A stretch of 64,000 bases of DNA from Staphylotrichum longicolle (GCA_019096155.1 JAHCVI010000003.1:3782001-3846000), one strand, 5' to 3'. Shown: positions 22,952 to 34,671, counted from the first letter of the stretch. A program made the numbers and translations. The notes: a model not told the origin generated them from the letters alone.

Positions 22952-23729
22952 CGGTGGAGGGCGAGGTGGAGGGGATTGCTATCTTCCAGAAGGAGGTTGT
23001 TGCTGGACGGCTTTGAGAGATGGGCGGGATAGGTAATAATCAATGGGAACTGGGAAATGGGGTATAAAAGGGAGGCGTGGGTATGGATGGATGGATGGAT
23101 GGGTTCTGGTAGCGCAGCGCTGAGTCGGTTTGTATCTTTGTGTAGGCTTGTTTGTTGCTGTTGTTGTTATTGCTGTTGTTGTTGTGTTTTGCGTTTTGCG
23201 TTTTCCATGATGGCTTGTTGGAGGAATTCGGAATACCCCTATCAGCGCTGTATTGAGCGAATATGGACATGTTGTTTCTGCAACGTTCCCTTTGAAATTG
23301 ATCTGAGCGGGTGGTTTGAGTGCTGGTGTTGGTGTTGTGGAGTTTGAGGGGTTCCCCTTATTTCCCGACCCTTGTTCGTATCGAAGGTTGGTTGCCTGGG
23401 CTGGGGTAGGCACTCATGACGACACACACACGACCGAGACTCTAGGCAAACAGATATTAAGAAGCACCGACCGACATCGATTCCTCGTTTTACTCCAGAT
23501 CTCCACTCTTGATCGTTCATATCATTACCGCCCCTCCTCTTTCTCATCCAACCAACCTCGCCCTGATTATCCATCAATCTCTCTTTCTATCACCTTGAAC
23601 CCGTCTCCCCTAGGGTATGTATGTATGAATGTTACATGGAGTATCTCTCCTTGCCCACCCCAAACAACAATAGTAAGCACACAGCAAACACCGCTTTCAG
23701 AAACCCTCTCCTCTCCTAACGTTACCTCT
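22952..23729. other. convergent 3' flanks with short microsatellites
   Basis: 780 bp between the F-box gene and the Zn2Cys6 gene. It contains a GGAT run around 23090-23103 and a GTT/GCT-type run at about 23150-23186. A TATAAAA string at 23062 has no matching gene. No coding evidence. Confidence 0.5.
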
Positions 23730-25992
23730 CTACCTCACACCCCCACCACCACCACCGCAGCAGCCCGGCCCCGGCCCCAGCCCGGCCCCGGCGACGACCA
23801 CATCCCAAAGCAGAGGCAGACACCCCGCGCCCGTCAACGCCCGCGGCACCTCGGTCGACAACAACAGCGATGATGATACCCGCCCCTGCCCCTGCCCCTG
23901 TCTCTGTGTCTGTGTTTGATGGTGCTGCTGCATCCTCTCCCGCCCGCCGTCCACGGCTTGCTCGACGAGCCCGCGCAGGGTCAGCACCCACTGTTTTGAC
24001 GCGTCACCTGCAGCAGCAGTACCACCACCACCACCACCGGAAGAGTCTGCATGGTCCCCGAGGAGCGATGCCGGGTAGTTGTTGTTGCTGTTGTTGTTAT
24101 TGTTGTTGCTGTTGCTTTGCGGGGAGGAATGAGGCTGCCAGAGGCGGGAGAGGCATTCCGTTAGGAGGTGGATTGCTGTCGTGCGTGGGTTGGGAGCCGT
24201 CGTCGTGGTATGAGGTGGGGGCGTGTGGAGGGCGACCAGGTAGAGGGGGCCGAGCAGCGGGGTGCGGAGGTCGGTTAGGGGTCGTGGTGGCGGTGGTTGG
24301 TGCGGGTGGGAGTAAGGGTGGCAGAAGGGGGAGGCCGAGAGGCGGGTGGCGAGGTGGAGGATGGAGGGGAGGAGGGACGGGTCTGGTTGGGTCGGGGGTG
24401 TTTGCGTGGGTATGGATGTTGCGTGTGGGTGGTAAGCGGGGAAGAAGGGGTCGAGATCGAGGTTGAAGTCGAAGTTGAGGTCGAGGTCGAGGTCGAGGTT
24501 GGGGGTGAATGTGGTGTTCGGCGCTGTTGTCTGCGCGAGGAGAAACTGGGCGCAGCGAAAGTGCAGTAGGTCGAGGTATAGCCCATAAAGGTCTGGCGTG
24601 GTCGGGTCAGGGGTGCCGAAGCGGGCGGGCGAGAAGAAGTCGGCTGTGAGGGCGCCCAGGCGGGTGCTGCGGGCGAGCAGGCACGCCTGCTGGCGCTGCT
24701 GGACCGGGTCGGACCAGAAGATGGCGGCGGACTCGTCCCCTGCGGCGGTGACGGCGGCGATCTCGTGCAGGCGGGCGACGGCGTCGTGCTGGAAGGTGGA
24801 CATGGCCATGCGGGCGTGCAGGACGTCGGGCAACGAGTGCATGCTTGCGCCGTCGTCGAAGTGGCGGGTGCGGTACCCGCGCTCCGAGAGGACGGGCTGG
24901 ATGCCGTGGGTGAAGAGGCAGGCCGAGAGCTCGAGGCGAGCAAAGAGCTGGATGATGTCGGGCATGTGGAGCGAGTCTCGGTGTGTGGGCCAGACGAAGA
25001 TCGAGCTGTCGGCGAGGCAGTCGAAGGTGGAGTCGGGGAGTGACTGGAGGATGCGCAGGCCGTTGATCAAGTGGGCGACGGCCACGTCGTGGTTCCCGCG
25101 GAGGGTCTCGAGCGAGATGAAGGCGAGGCAGCAGACAAGCGTTACGCGTATGCTCTCGGCGGCCGAGGATTTGGCGTGGCCCTGCAGCCGCTCGATGGAT
25201 CGGTTGTATTGTTGGATGGTGAAGACGTCGAGGTCGCTGCGGGTGAAGCCGTCGATGACGGGCTCGTTCGGATACTGGAACAGCTGGTAGGCCGCGGCCA
25301 GGGCTACTACGGCGTGCTTCACGGCCTCCTCCTGGCAGCCCGTCGCCGGGCTCAGCCTCCTCCAAAAGGCCGTGAAGTTGCACAAGTGTGAAGCCGCACC
25401 GTCCGCCGTGGCAGCCCGGAAGCGGGCAAACAGGCGCTTCTCGGTCTCGGTCCCATCGATGTCGGCCTCGATCCGTCGCATGGACCGGAGGGCCTCGTTC
25501 CACTCGCATGCCCGGACAAACTCGGCTCTTGCCAGCTCAGCCGTCTGGCTGGGGTCGGCCGAGCGAGAGCGGGCGAGAGCGGCCTTGTCATATCCATCGC
25601 AGGTGCGGCCGGTCGAGGTACATCGGAGGCAGGCGGGTTTTCCTTCGTCACATTTTACTCTGCGGATTCTGTGCTGGTCAGTCAGTCGAATCTGGGCACA
25701 ACTTTCAACTTTCACGCTCTAGTGTTCGTCGTCGCTACTCACTTGCTATTCGGGAATAGTGTCAGCCACGCCTCGTCACCTCGTTCAGGGGGGGGTGATG
25801 GGCAGGGGCAAGAAGGGGCGAGAAGGGGGGACACGCACCATGTAATGCATCCTGTGCGGACCTTTGGCTTGCTCGCTCGTGTTCTCTTCTTCGGGGGTCT
25901 GAGGGACCGCCACTGGGTGATGGCGAGGGACTGCCGGGGTTGCTGGTGGGCTCGACGCTCGAGCGGTTGGACGAGTAGGACGAATTGGCCAT
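23730..25992 (-). CDS. Zn2Cys6 fungal transcription factor
   Basis: Fungal binuclear-zinc-cluster regulator of about 700 aa, nuclear, target unknown. The start at 25992 gives MANSSYSSNRSS. The cluster reads KPKVRTGCIT in exon 1 and IRRVKCDEGKPACLRCTSTG plus RTCDGY in exon 2, supplying the six cysteines when joined. Exon 1 ends at a GTGCGT donor (25838). The join needed for CxxC falls two bases past the nearest CAG (25674-25676), so the acceptor is unresolved. A one-base shift is also required in the C5 run at 25893-25897 to connect MANSS to KKRTRASKPKV. The middle region (about 90-400) resembles the fungal-specific domain found in C6 regulators. The C-terminal third is low complexity: DLDLDLNFDFNLDLD, poly-Asn encoded by a CAA/CAG-type run at 24075-24115, and poly-Gly. 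A 24-C run precedes the start codon. Confidence 0.85.
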
Positions 25993-27916
25993 GGTGACGA
26001 CAGCAGCTGGGAGTCTCGAGGAGGGGGGGGGGGGGGGGGGGGGGGGCAGCAACCACAGAGTCACCGAGTCACGGAGTCACGGACAGGACGGCAAGCAACA
26101 CTCGTATAGTTGGGGAGCTGGTTGGCGAGGGACAGCAGGCCCGGTTTTATTCTGCATATATCGAATCTGCAAGTGTGGACAGCAGTGTCCCCGAGTCCCC
26201 GCCCGGCACCATCAAGACACACTGGAGGCCTGGGCCGGCCGCAGATGCCAACTATTTTCATCTACCTTACCATATCATCATGTCCAGACGCTCTCACCGC
26301 CTGGGCCGCCTCGGCTCCATGGGCACCCCTCCTCAGCGGCCTCAGCTACCACAGCACGCCGTCATCACCTTGAGTGCGCCGTGCTCTTCCCTCCCCCCTC
26401 CCCCCTTGACCCAACCAACGCAGTAGAGGCAAGCCGAGGGCGTCGAGGCGTCAGAGGCGTCAGTTGACGATGTTGTCATCGGCTAGCGGGGGCGCCGGGC
26501 CCGCCGCGCAGGGACGAGGAAAGACAAGACCGGAAATGGAAGGACATTCCCTGCACGGCGACCCGACCGACGGGCTGACCCGCAGGCGTTTCGGGAAGTC
26601 GACCGGCGAAGGTGGGTGAAGGTTGGTGAAGCAGCGTGAAAGATGCAGGAAACTGAGGAAAGAGCCGGCTCAGTGGCGTTGCCTCTCCAGTGCCCTGACT
26701 AAGCGAGCCCTGTTCTTGGGCAGCTCCGCTAATTTTAGCGTGTCGAAATGTCGCTGCCTGGACCCCAACCTGCCCGAACCTGCCCCAGTGGTCCCAACTG
26801 GTCCAAACTGTCCCGGCTGCCCCAGCTTTTACACACAAGGGGAGTTGCGTTTCGCCATTGCTGCATGGGTTTATCGACGTGGCCCAGGTGTGTGCGTTTT
26901 GCAGGAGGCCCGTCTCACGGAGCTGAATAAGGTTTGCTCACTGGTGGTTTTGCAAGTGTTTTACGCCTGGGGCGCAGCCCACGGGTTGTGGTGCAAGTTG
27001 ACTGGTTTGACAGAACGTCAGACTTGACAAGAGCCCAACCAATGAAGTCTTCATACCCACGAACCTTGAATTCCTTCTTCATGATTCACAGCACACAGTA
27101 CACACTTTTCAACCTCGCCATCGCCCTCCGAAGCCCGGCATGCCACATCCACCAAATAGGCAATTGACCTCACCTCGTATAGAACTCCCCTCGCCCCACG
27201 CCAATCGCAGTTCTCCACCAGTGACGGGCTCCCTTCGGCCCCTTCCATGAGGCCATCTGCACCCGTCCCCCTCACCCCTGACTCTACAAGAGCAATAGCC
27301 CAAGCGAGAGGCGCGAATTAGGTTCTGACCACTACCCCCCTTTTTGGTGTCGCAGGGTGCTGTCATTGGGTCAAAGTCAACCCCAGATCACTCCAGTCCC
27401 AGACCAGATAAGATCAGACCAGGCAGCACTTTAGGACATGCCAATGCCAAGTCAGTCACCTGTCACAAGGGTCTTTTTGGCACGGGAGGTGAGATGCTTG
27501 GATCCTTCGATGCGCCGTCTAGCGGCTCTGGATACGAAGGTTAAAGCTCCGCGCCGCTCACGCTCGTAAAACAGACAAAGAGCACATATACTACATCAAG
27601 GGTAAATAGGGCTGGATTCAGGGGTTGGTCGACAAACCAGATGAACTGAAATCTCGGGGCCATGGTCATCATGGTCATCCAGCCAGGCAGGCATGCCATG
27701 CAACTGTGCAATGCAAGGCGACGGATCCCAGAAGGGCCGAGCTCACCGCTGCCCAGGCAGATGCTTATGCCCTGACTGGTCCAAAAAGCAGAGGAAAACA
27801 GTTTCATGATGGGAAATAGGGGGTGAAACAAAATCCCGAAAATGTCTTGGAAATGCAAGCGATATAGTACCGTGTAGCGCTGCGCTCTCCAACAATCGGG
27901 ACCACACACGATTCAG
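25993..27916. other. intergenic between Zn2Cys6 gene and tRNA-Glu
   Basis: 1.9 kb. It begins with a 24-G run (26023-26046, plus strand) only 31 bp from the regulator's start codon. The rest holds short frames and no recognisable RNA, repeat or protein. Confidence 0.5.
26023..26046. repeat. 24-bp G homopolymer
   Basis: Uninterrupted run of 24 G (C on the coding strand of the adjacent regulator) in its immediate 5' leader or promoter. The exact length is unreliable in any sequencing read. Confidence 0.85.
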
Positions 27917-28008
27917 TCGGGTATGGTGTAGCGGTAACATCGTTGACTCTCACTTCTCAGAAGTGACCGTTCTCTCAACAGCCCCGGGTTCGACTCCCGG
28001 TATCCGAG
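27917..28008 (+). tRNA. tRNA-Glu (anticodon CUC) with intron
   Basis: Full cloverleaf: acceptor TCGGGTA pairs with TATCCGA plus discriminator G, D arm GTGT/ACAT, and T arm CCGGG-TTCGACT-CCCGG. The anticodon stem GTTGA/TCAAC holds loop CTCTCA..C with anticodon CTC at 27949-27951. A 21-nt intron lies at the standard position after base 37 (about 27953-27973). A T6 polymerase III terminator follows at about 28013-28018. Glu is assigned from the CUC anticodon and resemblance to fungal tRNA-Glu. Confidence 0.9.
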
Positions 28009-28469
28009 TCACTTTTTTCAATTTTTTCAACCCCACTTGCACGGCCTCCTTCGCTCTTGTCAGTTTCATCCCATGGTCGTCGTTTTGACTCGCAGGACCA
28101 TGTTCAAGGTAGTGCCAAAAGGCACTCTCAAGAACGGCGCCAAGCGGCCTTAAACTTTAGGTCCCATCCCATTTCAACGGGCAGTTGATTTGCAGCAGAT
28201 TGACCCTGGGCGCTGCCCCTGAACGGCTGTCCAATCGGGTCTTTCGTGGGGCTTGAAACGGCGTGGCACTGCGCCGCCAGGGACCCCTGCCGCGCTTCGC
28301 GTGTCTCGACATTTCGTTATCTCTGAAATCTGTCTTCAACACCATCACCTGAGCCTTGACGGAGCAAACCGGCGGCATTGGGCAGCGGCATCTCCGGGGG
28401 TCCAGATGACCAAGTATCACATTCACATACTCTGGCCAAACAAATCATGACAGCGAGCGACAGTCAGCC
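28009..28469. other. intergenic between tRNA-Glu and alg7
   Basis: Pol III terminator T-run at its left end, then the alg7 promoter. No other gene seen. Confidence 0.5.
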
Positions 28470-29922
28470 ATGAGCCCCCCCATATCGACGACGCTGTCGC
28501 GCACCGAGACGCTCAGTCTCGTCTGCATCACGGGCGCCTGCGTGGCCATCCTCGCCAACGCCTTCCAGGGCGATGACAAGCCGCTCATTGTGTCGCTCGC
28601 CCTTAGCGGCCTTGCCTTTTGCGCCTCGTTCGCCCTCATCCGCTGGCTCGGCCCGACCTTTATGAAGGCTGGCTTCAAGGGCGTCGATCTAAGCAAGCAC
28701 CACCGCAAGGAGATCCCCGAGTGCATGGGCGCCGTGTGCGCCGCCGTCTACTTGTTTGCCATCATCGTGTTTATCCCGTTTGTCTTTTACAAGGACGTGG
28801 TCGCGGCCACGAGCGGCGGCGGCAACCGCGATGTGGTGTTGCAGGTCGAGCACGTCCAGCAGGGCCGGTTCCTGCACCGCTTCCCCCACAGCAAGGTAAC
28901 TGCTCGCAAGACATCTTGGGTTTCCAACACCAACTAACACGCCCGTCCAGCTCTCATCATACCTCTCAGCCATCGTCTCTCTGCACACCATCGCCTCCCT
29001 CGGCCTGGCCGACGACCTCTTCGACATCCGCTGGCGGCACAAGTTCTTCATCCCGGCCTTCGCCGCCATCCCCTTGCTCGTCGTCTACCGCGTCGACTTT
29101 GGCGTGACGTCGATCGTCGTCCCGCTGCAGCTGCAGCCCTACCTGGGCCCGCTCCTCGACCTCGGGGCGCTGTACTACGTCTACATGGCCGGCGTCGCCA
29201 TCTTCTCGCCCAACAGCATCAACATCCTGGCGGGCATCAACGGCATCGAGGTGGCGCAGTCGGTCGTCATCGCCGCCCTCCTCGCCCTCAACGACGCCCT
29301 CTACCTGCTGACCCCCTACCCGCACCCGGCCACCGACTCGCACCTCTTCTCCCTCTCCTTCCTGCTGCCCTTCCTGGGCGTCTCCCTCGCCCTGCTCTAC
29401 CACAACTGGTACCCGGCCCGCGTCTTCGTCGGCGACACGTACTGCTACTTCGCCGGCATGGTCTTCGTCGTCGTCAGCATCCTCGGCCACTTCAGCAAGA
29501 CGCTCGTCCTCCTCCTGGTCCCGCAGATCTTCAACTTTGTGTACTCCACCCCGCAGCTGTTCGGCCTCGTCCCGTGCCCGCGCCACCGCCTGCCGCGGTT
29601 CAACGCGCGCACGGGCCTGCTCGAGCCGAGCGTCACGGCGTGGGCGGCCGAGAGGCAGCCGCGCGCCGCGGTGCGGTGGGGGCTGAGGGTGCTGGGGAGG
29701 GTTGGGTTGTTGAGGGTCGTGGAGGACGCGGAGGGGAGGGTGGTGGAGACGAGCAACTTTACGCTGCTGAACTTGTGGTTGGTGTGGAGGGGCCCGCTGA
29801 GCGAGGAGAGGCTTGCGGTGGAGCTGACGGCGGTGCAGGTGCTGCTGGGGCTGGCGGGGTTGTTTGTGCGGCATCGGTTGGCGTTGGTGGTGTTTAGGGA
29901 GGATAACTGGAGTATTCACTAA
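28470..29922 (+). CDS. alg7: UDP-GlcNAc:dolichyl-phosphate GlcNAc-1-phosphotransferase
   Basis: Alg7 (GPT) catalyses the first committed step of N-glycan assembly, moving GlcNAc-1-phosphate to dolichyl phosphate on the ER membrane; it is the tunicamycin target. Exons 28470-28895 and 28951-29922 (55-nt intron with CTAAC branch) give 465 aa in frame. Family motifs: FKGVDLSKHHRKEIPECMG after the second hydrophobic segment, the acidic LADDLFDIRWRHKFFIP, NSINILAGINGIE, and HNWYPARVFVGDTYCYFAG, which carry active-site acidic and asparagine residues. About ten hydrophobic segments are spread along the protein, and it ends FREDNWSIH. No signal peptide is needed. The gene is intact with no frameshift and converges on the next gene with about 410 bp between stops. 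Confidence 0.96.
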
Positions 29923-30333
29923 ACGGAGTGAGGGTCTTGTTTCGTAGGCTTGGGCTGGTGGGAAGAAATAGACTCGGGGGCGGCGTTTTTGTTTCAAGGG
30001 ATTTTCTGTGTCCATTCGGTTTGTTCACTACCCCTTGCGCTCACGGATGCCGGGGAAGATCATCATCATGTTTGGCTGATAGACAGACAGCCTGAGCTGC
30101 AAAAGGGGCAACCAAGTGAAGGGGCTTACATGGCTTAACCCTAACCCCCCGGACACTCCTCGCTCAGGGGCGACGAGGAAAAGCCGGCGAGCATCAAGAC
30201 GGCCAGGTCTGTCGTCTGACATTGTGTGAACCAAGCAATAATCATATTATGGCTATAACGCAGTGATTCGGCTTCTATCTATGTCCATACCTCCCGAGAG
30301 GAGGAGAGTACCTTAGATAATGCCCTCGCTTAC
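29923..30333. other. convergent 3' flanks of alg7 and the Asp-box gene
   Basis: A short telomere-like string (about two CCCTAA units at 30134-30149) occurs, too short to mean anything. Otherwise no feature. Confidence 0.5.
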
Positions 30334-31524
30334 TTACAGCTTGCTGATATCCATCACACTCAACTCGACCACGTTGGTCGTGCTCGGCGGCAGCTGCCCC
30401 GCCCCCATGATCAGCAGCTTGGTCGGGTCGTTCAGCACCCTCAGGTGGCGGGTATACGCGTTCTTCTCGGGCGTCGCGACGCGCCGCCACACGGACCCGG
30501 GCTCGGCCAGCCCCGTGTTGACGTACACGTCCCCGGAGCTGTGCGCGCTCACGATGATGGTGCCGTTCTTGCCGCCGCCGACGGGGCTCCACACCACGTA
30601 CGGCGACCCCGTGGGCCGGTACCCGTCGGTGGTCTGCAGGGAGACGCCCTCCGCGGCGCCGAACCTCTCCGGGTCGGCCGCGAGCTTGAAGAAGACGGGG
30701 AACTGGTACGAGCCCGGGATGACGGGGCTGCCGCCGTACTCGTAGGCCATGATGTACTTGCCGCTGGGCAGGCGGGCGACAGTCGGCATGCCCGGGCGCT
30801 CGGTGTAGGTCGGGTAGGCGACGTCGTCGACGACGGGGCCCCAGGCGCGCAGGTCGGCCGTGGTCTGGTGCACCATCTTTTGGCCGTGCGTCGCGTTGTC
30901 GCGCTGGTCCGAGTAGTAGCAGATGAGGTGTTCTCGTGCTGCAAGAGGAAGGGCTCCCACACGGGCGTCAGGCCGTTGTTGGGGACGGCCTCGCCGCCCG
31001 CGGCGATGTGCGAGACGAAGGACCAGGTCGCGCCGCGGTCGTGGAGGCGTACAGGTCGATGTGCGTGCTCGAGAGGTCCGTGGGGATGGAGCTGCCGGCG
31101 AGGAGGACCGTCTCGGCGGGGAAGCCGGCGAAGGGCTTGGGGAGGATGTAAAGGGGGCTGGTAGCGGAGGCCTGGAGAGGATTGGTTAGATGATGGCTCA
31201 TTTGTGGTTTTCCTGGGGATGGAGTGCTCACCTAGTCCGTTCTCTGTGTCCTGGACCGCGAGAGCTCCTTCCAGTTGTAGCCGCCGTCGGTGGACTTGTA
31301 GATGGGGAAGTACACCAGCGGAGGCTCGGGGCTGTAGTTCTCCACGTGGCCAGCAAGGTGCCATCCTTGAACTGCGCCGTGCGGGCGTAAAGCACGCGCG
31401 GGTCGGTGTAGTTGTCTGGAGGCGTAAAGACGACGCGCTGCGAGAAGGTCTTGGGCACCTTTGGCTGCTTGGGAGCGGCCGAGACAAGGGGGAGCAGAGA
31501 CAGGACGAGCGTTGACCACTTCAT
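30334..31524 (-). CDS. secreted sialidase-superfamily (BNR/Asp-box repeat) protein, multiply frameshifted
   Basis: Predicted extracellular six-bladed beta-propeller, possibly a glycoside hydrolase. The start MKWSTLVLSLLPLVSAAP is a clear signal peptide. Two Asp-boxes (S-x-D-x-G-x-x-W) are readable: STDGGYNW and STDRGATW. Conserved blades follow (WEPFLLQHEN, LICYYSDQRDNATHGQ, GYRPTGSPYVVWSPVGGG). One 60-nt intron lies at 31172-31231. Reading through needs five single-base corrections: missing base near 31343 (WENYSPE), missing near 31262 (VQDTENG), extra C near 31155 (RYQPLYIL), missing near 31055 (STDRG), missing near 30937 (HEN-LICYY). The net correction restores 1134 nt, about 377 aa. Substrate unknown; fungal relatives are annotated only as BNR-repeat proteins or distant to GH33/GH93. 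This could be a real pseudogene, but the neighbouring essential gene has the same fault. Confidence 0.75.
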
Positions 31525-32349
31525 CTTGACGGTTTGCGTGCGACTGGACTGGGCTGGGGAGATTCACATCGTCACCGTGGGCGGGAGAGCTTGATATAGC
31601 ACCCCAACCTCACCTCGCTGTCGTCAGGCTACCGGAACATGCCGTGGTGCTTCATGAGATTCATGAGAGACGTGATGCTACGAGCTGAGGGTGATTGGCG
31701 CGGCTGCACATGGAGCATCTGCGTGGAGTAGTCCGTCGAGCAGCTGATCCAGGAACCAGGATCAGAGTGCCGCATTGCATGCCAGATCGCATCTGGACTC
31801 GATCGTTGCCATGGTTGCATTCGCATCAATCGCAGGGCGACACAGGGAGACCGCGTCACTGGACGCACTCTTCCAAAGTTACACCGTTAGACCGTTGGAG
31901 TGGAACATTTTTCCCCGTGGGAACCCCAGCATCTCCCCAGCATCTCCCCAGCATCTCCCCAGCATCTCCCCGGACTCTCCGCAGACAAGTATACGAACTT
32001 GGTTAGCCAGAGCACCCCGCCGACAAGGAAACTTCCCGCTGGTGGATAATCTCGAGCTCGGTTGGTGGTGAGGTTGCAAGGAAAACATGCGTGGACAGGT
32101 GCATGAAGTGGGCTGTCAGGGCTGCCCCTCTGGACCTGCATTTGATTTTGATGCGCACCAATTACTGGACAGCACGGCCAGTGGGTCGCGTTTACAGCGC
32201 CCCTCCCCTACCTAGTTCAGGTACCTTCCTGAGTGAGTCCAATCCACAATCAACCCCAGAACCGACCTTCCACCCACGACACGCGCATCTCCACACCACA
32301 CACAGCACACTCACCTTGCCGACCTAGCGACCTAGGTACTGCACCGGCC
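31525..32349. other. divergent promoter region, Asp-box gene / seh1
   Basis: 825 bp, including a four-copy 11-bp tandem repeat at 31924-31967. The C/A-rich stretch at 32230-32345 resembles the seh1 leader. No gene seen. Confidence 0.5.
31924..31967. repeat. 4 x 11-bp perfect tandem repeat
   Basis: Unit CCCCAGCATCT repeated four times without mismatch in the promoter region between two divergent genes, then a degenerate fifth unit. Confidence 0.9.
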
Positions 32350-33892
32350 ATGTCCAGAGCGGCTGCCTTCCTGGCCGACCCGCCGGCGACCGACGACCGC
32401 CCCAGCTTCGAGACCATCATCAAGCACGGCCACCAGGACCTCGTGCAGGCCGTCGCCTTCAACGGCCACGGCGACCGCTGCGCGACGGGGTCCGTCGACG
32501 GCAAGATCCGCGTCTTCAACCGCCACAAGGACGGCCAATGGCGCCTGTGCGACACCTGGGGCGCCCACGCCAGCGAGATCCTCGAGCTCCAATGGCTCCC
32601 CACAACCATCTACCCCAACCTCCTCGCCTCCCTCGGCATTGAAGGCCGCTTCAAGCTCTGGGCAGAAGACCCCGCCGCCGCCCCGGGCCGCCGCTTCGCC
32701 GAGTCCACCCGCAACGGGCCCCTCATCACCATCCCCTCCTCCTCCCGCTCCCCGCACCTCAACGCCGCCTCGCACCTCCCCACCGCCGGGCCAGGCAGCC
32801 CCGCGCCCCAGGCCGCCGCCGCCGCCGGCGCCGGCCCGACCTCCCACCCAGACAGCATCATCAACCCCTCCTTTGCCTCGGCCTCTGCCTCGGCCTCGGC
32901 CACACCACAAACGCCAAGCCCGCCTTCGAGACCCGCAACGCCCGCTCCCCCTACCGCTCCTTCTCCCTCAAGCACCTCGACGACTCGCGCACCACCTACC
33001 TGGCCCTGCTCTCCGCCGACGGCGGCCTGACCGTCTACGAGAACGACCGCGTCGAGAACCTCGCCGCCTTCACCCTGCTCGACGAGCTGCCCACCACGCG
33101 GCAGCGGAGGGAACCAGCCGCTCGCCCGCGGCGAGGAGACCAGCTTCCGCGTGCGCTTCGACCCCAACCCGGAGGTGTGCTACACGGCGCTGCGGTGCGG
33201 CGTCCCTCGGACGCCCTGGGCCTGGTGGTCGCCGTCATGGACAGCGTGCGCGTGTACCGCACGCGCGACACCATCCGCGCGTCGCTCGGCGTGGCCGCCG
33301 CGTGGAAGGGCTTCTATCTCGCCGCCGAGGTCGCCGGCGGGTGCACCGCGGCCTGGTGCGGGACGTGGCGTGGGCGCCGGGGAACGTGCGGGGGTATGAC
33401 GTGATCGCGACGGCGTGCCAGGACGGGGTGGGTAAGGGTGTTCAGGCTGGATGCCGTGGCCCCTGGTGGAGGGGAGAGGAGGAGGGCGGCGGGGAGGAGG
33501 GCGCCGCCGCGGCTGCTGCCCCGGCGTGGGGGGCGGGGAGGGTCAAGAAGCACGGCGCGCGGCGGAAGGGCGGGGAGGGCGGCGGGGAGACGGTGGCGCG
33601 GGCGTCGCTGATGGCGTCGTCGGGGATTCGCGCGGGGCTGGACCAGAGCGCGGGGAACCTCGAGAGGCGGACGACGGGGCTGCCGGGCCAGATCAGGCAT
33701 GTCGTGACGGAGATTTCGAGGCTGGACAGCCACCGCACGCCCGTGTGGCGCGTCGGGTTCGACGACGACGGGCAGATTCTGGGCAGCGTGGGCGACGAGG
33801 GCAAGCTCATGTGCTACCGCCAGAAGCCGGACGGGGCGTGGGCCAAGAGCACTGAGATGGCCATGGTCAAGATGAAGATGGCGACACCCTGA
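32350..33892 (+). CDS. seh1: nucleoporin Seh1 (WD40), multiply frameshifted
   Basis: Seh1 is a WD40 propeller of the Nup84/Y complex of the nuclear pore and of the SEA/GATOR2 complex at the vacuole. N-terminus: FETIIKHGHQDLVQAVAFNG, CATGSVDGKIRVFNRH, WGAHASEILELQWL, LASLGIEGRFKLW. Later blades: PAFETRNARSPYRSFSLKHL, RVRFDPNPEVCYTALRCG, LVVAVMDSVRVYRTRD, VRDVAWAPGNVRGYDVIATA, and the final SHRTPVWRVGFDDDGQILGS, GDEGKLMCYR. No intron found. At least five reading-frame changes are needed, near 32895, 33085-33110, 33205, 33345, and one or two near 33425-33480. The net correction is two bases, giving about 514 aa. Ala/Gly-rich insertions (about 110-180, and before VKKHGARRK) make it longer than yeast Seh1 (about 350 aa). 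A conserved pore component with this many shifts suggests base-call error. Confidence 0.85.
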
Positions 33893-34671
33893 TGGCGGTT
33901 CATTGGCTGGAGTAAAGTTATTTGCGCTAGGCAATGGTTGGTCCTGCTGTTTCGGTTTGCTCTAGGTCCCATGTCTCGAGAGGCTGGAGGTTGGTGTCGT
34001 TGGAGCGAGGTACGAACCAGATCGTCCACAAGCAGGCCGAGCCGTTGAGGGGATGCGCGGTCTGCGTCTTGGGTGCCAAGATGAGATTGCAGAACCTAAG
34101 GGGAGGGGACCACAGAGACAGGGTCTCAAGTTGGTGGACCGTGGGCGCGCCCTCAGTCTAAGATGGCACAACCAGGATCTACTGGTCTCATTCACACCAG
34201 CAGCTCTCCGCGGCGAGAGAAAGGGCTCCGTCTTGGGAGATGTTCTATGGTGAACGTCCACATGGACTGGGAGTCAAGCCAGGAAACGTGTAAGTTTACA
34301 AGGCAACGGCCATTGCCGGCTGGACACATGTCAAGGGACTACCCAGCTCTGGTGTAGCATATGTCGAGGGTATGAGGAGGGCGGATTGAGGGGTGTGGTC
34401 AGCCCTACTTATAGTGGTCAATCCCTGCTGAGGATGTCTGGGAAGCATGTACGTTGCCAGCAATGCATGGTATGCGCGCATTGTTGTACGCTACCCATTC
34501 AATATGCAATACAACATGCCATAATATCACAGATCCCACAAGATCCGTCCCTCAACCAAAACTCGTTGGTTCCCCAACGCAAGGCACCCCAACACCGCAC
34601 CCAACAACCCCAATGTAATACCAACTTACAACATATACCTAAACCCTTCCCCCCTCCACCCACCCGGACCT
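33893..34671. other. convergent 3' flanks of seh1 and the MFS gene
   Basis: 780 bp between two stops. No recognisable gene, RNA or repeat. Confidence 0.5.

Noticed and set aside
30134..30149. Telomere-like CCCTAA units
   Set aside because: Only about two units, far from any end in a gene-dense region; chance-level length.
30334..33892. Two neighbouring pseudogenes from a decayed segment
   Set aside because: Frame changes are single-base and in G/C runs, no stop-codon substitutions or truncations are seen, and a conserved nuclear-pore component is involved; sequence error fits better, though not proven.
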